A program made the position numbers and the translations under genes. The notes beneath the pieces are model-generated. The model was not told where the DNA came from and ran no database searches. It saw only the letters and a program-made list of their open reading frames with translations. A stretch of DNA of 5,530 nucleotides from assembly GCA_041694215.1 (NCBI GenBank), contig JASMTO010000087.1, positions 1 through 5,530 on the forward strand. The letters run 5' to 3'. The stretch's first letter is position 1, and each line of letters opens with the position of its first letter. Positions 5,493 through 5,530 of this stretch are shown piece by piece. The stretch comes from Flexistipes sp041694215 (GTDB lineage: Bacteria > Chrysiogenota > Deferribacteres > Deferribacterales > Flexistipitaceae).

Positions 5493-5530
5493 TTCTATTT
5501 CGGTGTTGTCATATCTGTATATTACTCAAA

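Overview
The window is AT-rich bacterial DNA with tightly packed genes over the first 5.05 kb and a gene-free, repeat-filled stretch over the last 0.48 kb. The gene content (chemoreceptor, c-di-GMP cyclase, lipoprotein diacylglyceryl transferase) points to a motile, didermic, free-living bacterium. The protein style and the AT bias would fit the Deferribacteres (Flexistipes/Deferribacter type), but that assignment is an inference from general resemblance and no marker gene here proves it.

Left block, plus strand (1-1710): the 3' end of a methyl-accepting chemotaxis protein whose sensor-like domain lies C-terminal to the signalling domain. It is followed 66 nt later by a membrane-anchored PAS-GGDEF diguanylate cyclase that starts at GTG. 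Both are signal-transduction proteins and may be transcribed together.

Middle block, minus strand (5047 down to 1768): a compact four-gene run that converges on the cyclase gene. In order of transcription it holds an EamA/DMT-family transporter, a second EamA/DMT transporter, lgt (prolipoprotein diacylglyceryl transferase) and a small HD-superfamily hydrolase. The junctions are a 7- or 22-nt overlap, a zero-gap TAA/ATG abutment and a 4-nt ATGA overlap. Each downstream Shine-Dalgarno sequence lies inside the gene before it, so the run looks like one translationally coupled operon. A plausible extended -10 promoter lies just upstream of the first gene. The two transporters are divergent paralogues with unknown substrates. 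Lgt performs the first step of lipoprotein maturation. The HD protein is a conserved predicted phosphohydrolase. No shared pathway is evident from the sequence.

Right end (5048-5530): no credible gene. After the promoter there is a purine-rich series of short tandem repeats with changing period (16, 6, 7 and 10 nt). Next come three copies, in alternating orientation, of a roughly 40-45 nt hairpin-forming repeat, arranged like a REP/REPIN element. A C-rich/G-rich inverted-repeat block follows. These look like dispersed intergenic repeats rather than a new gene system. I see no CRISPR array, tRNA, rRNA, transposase or defence locus.
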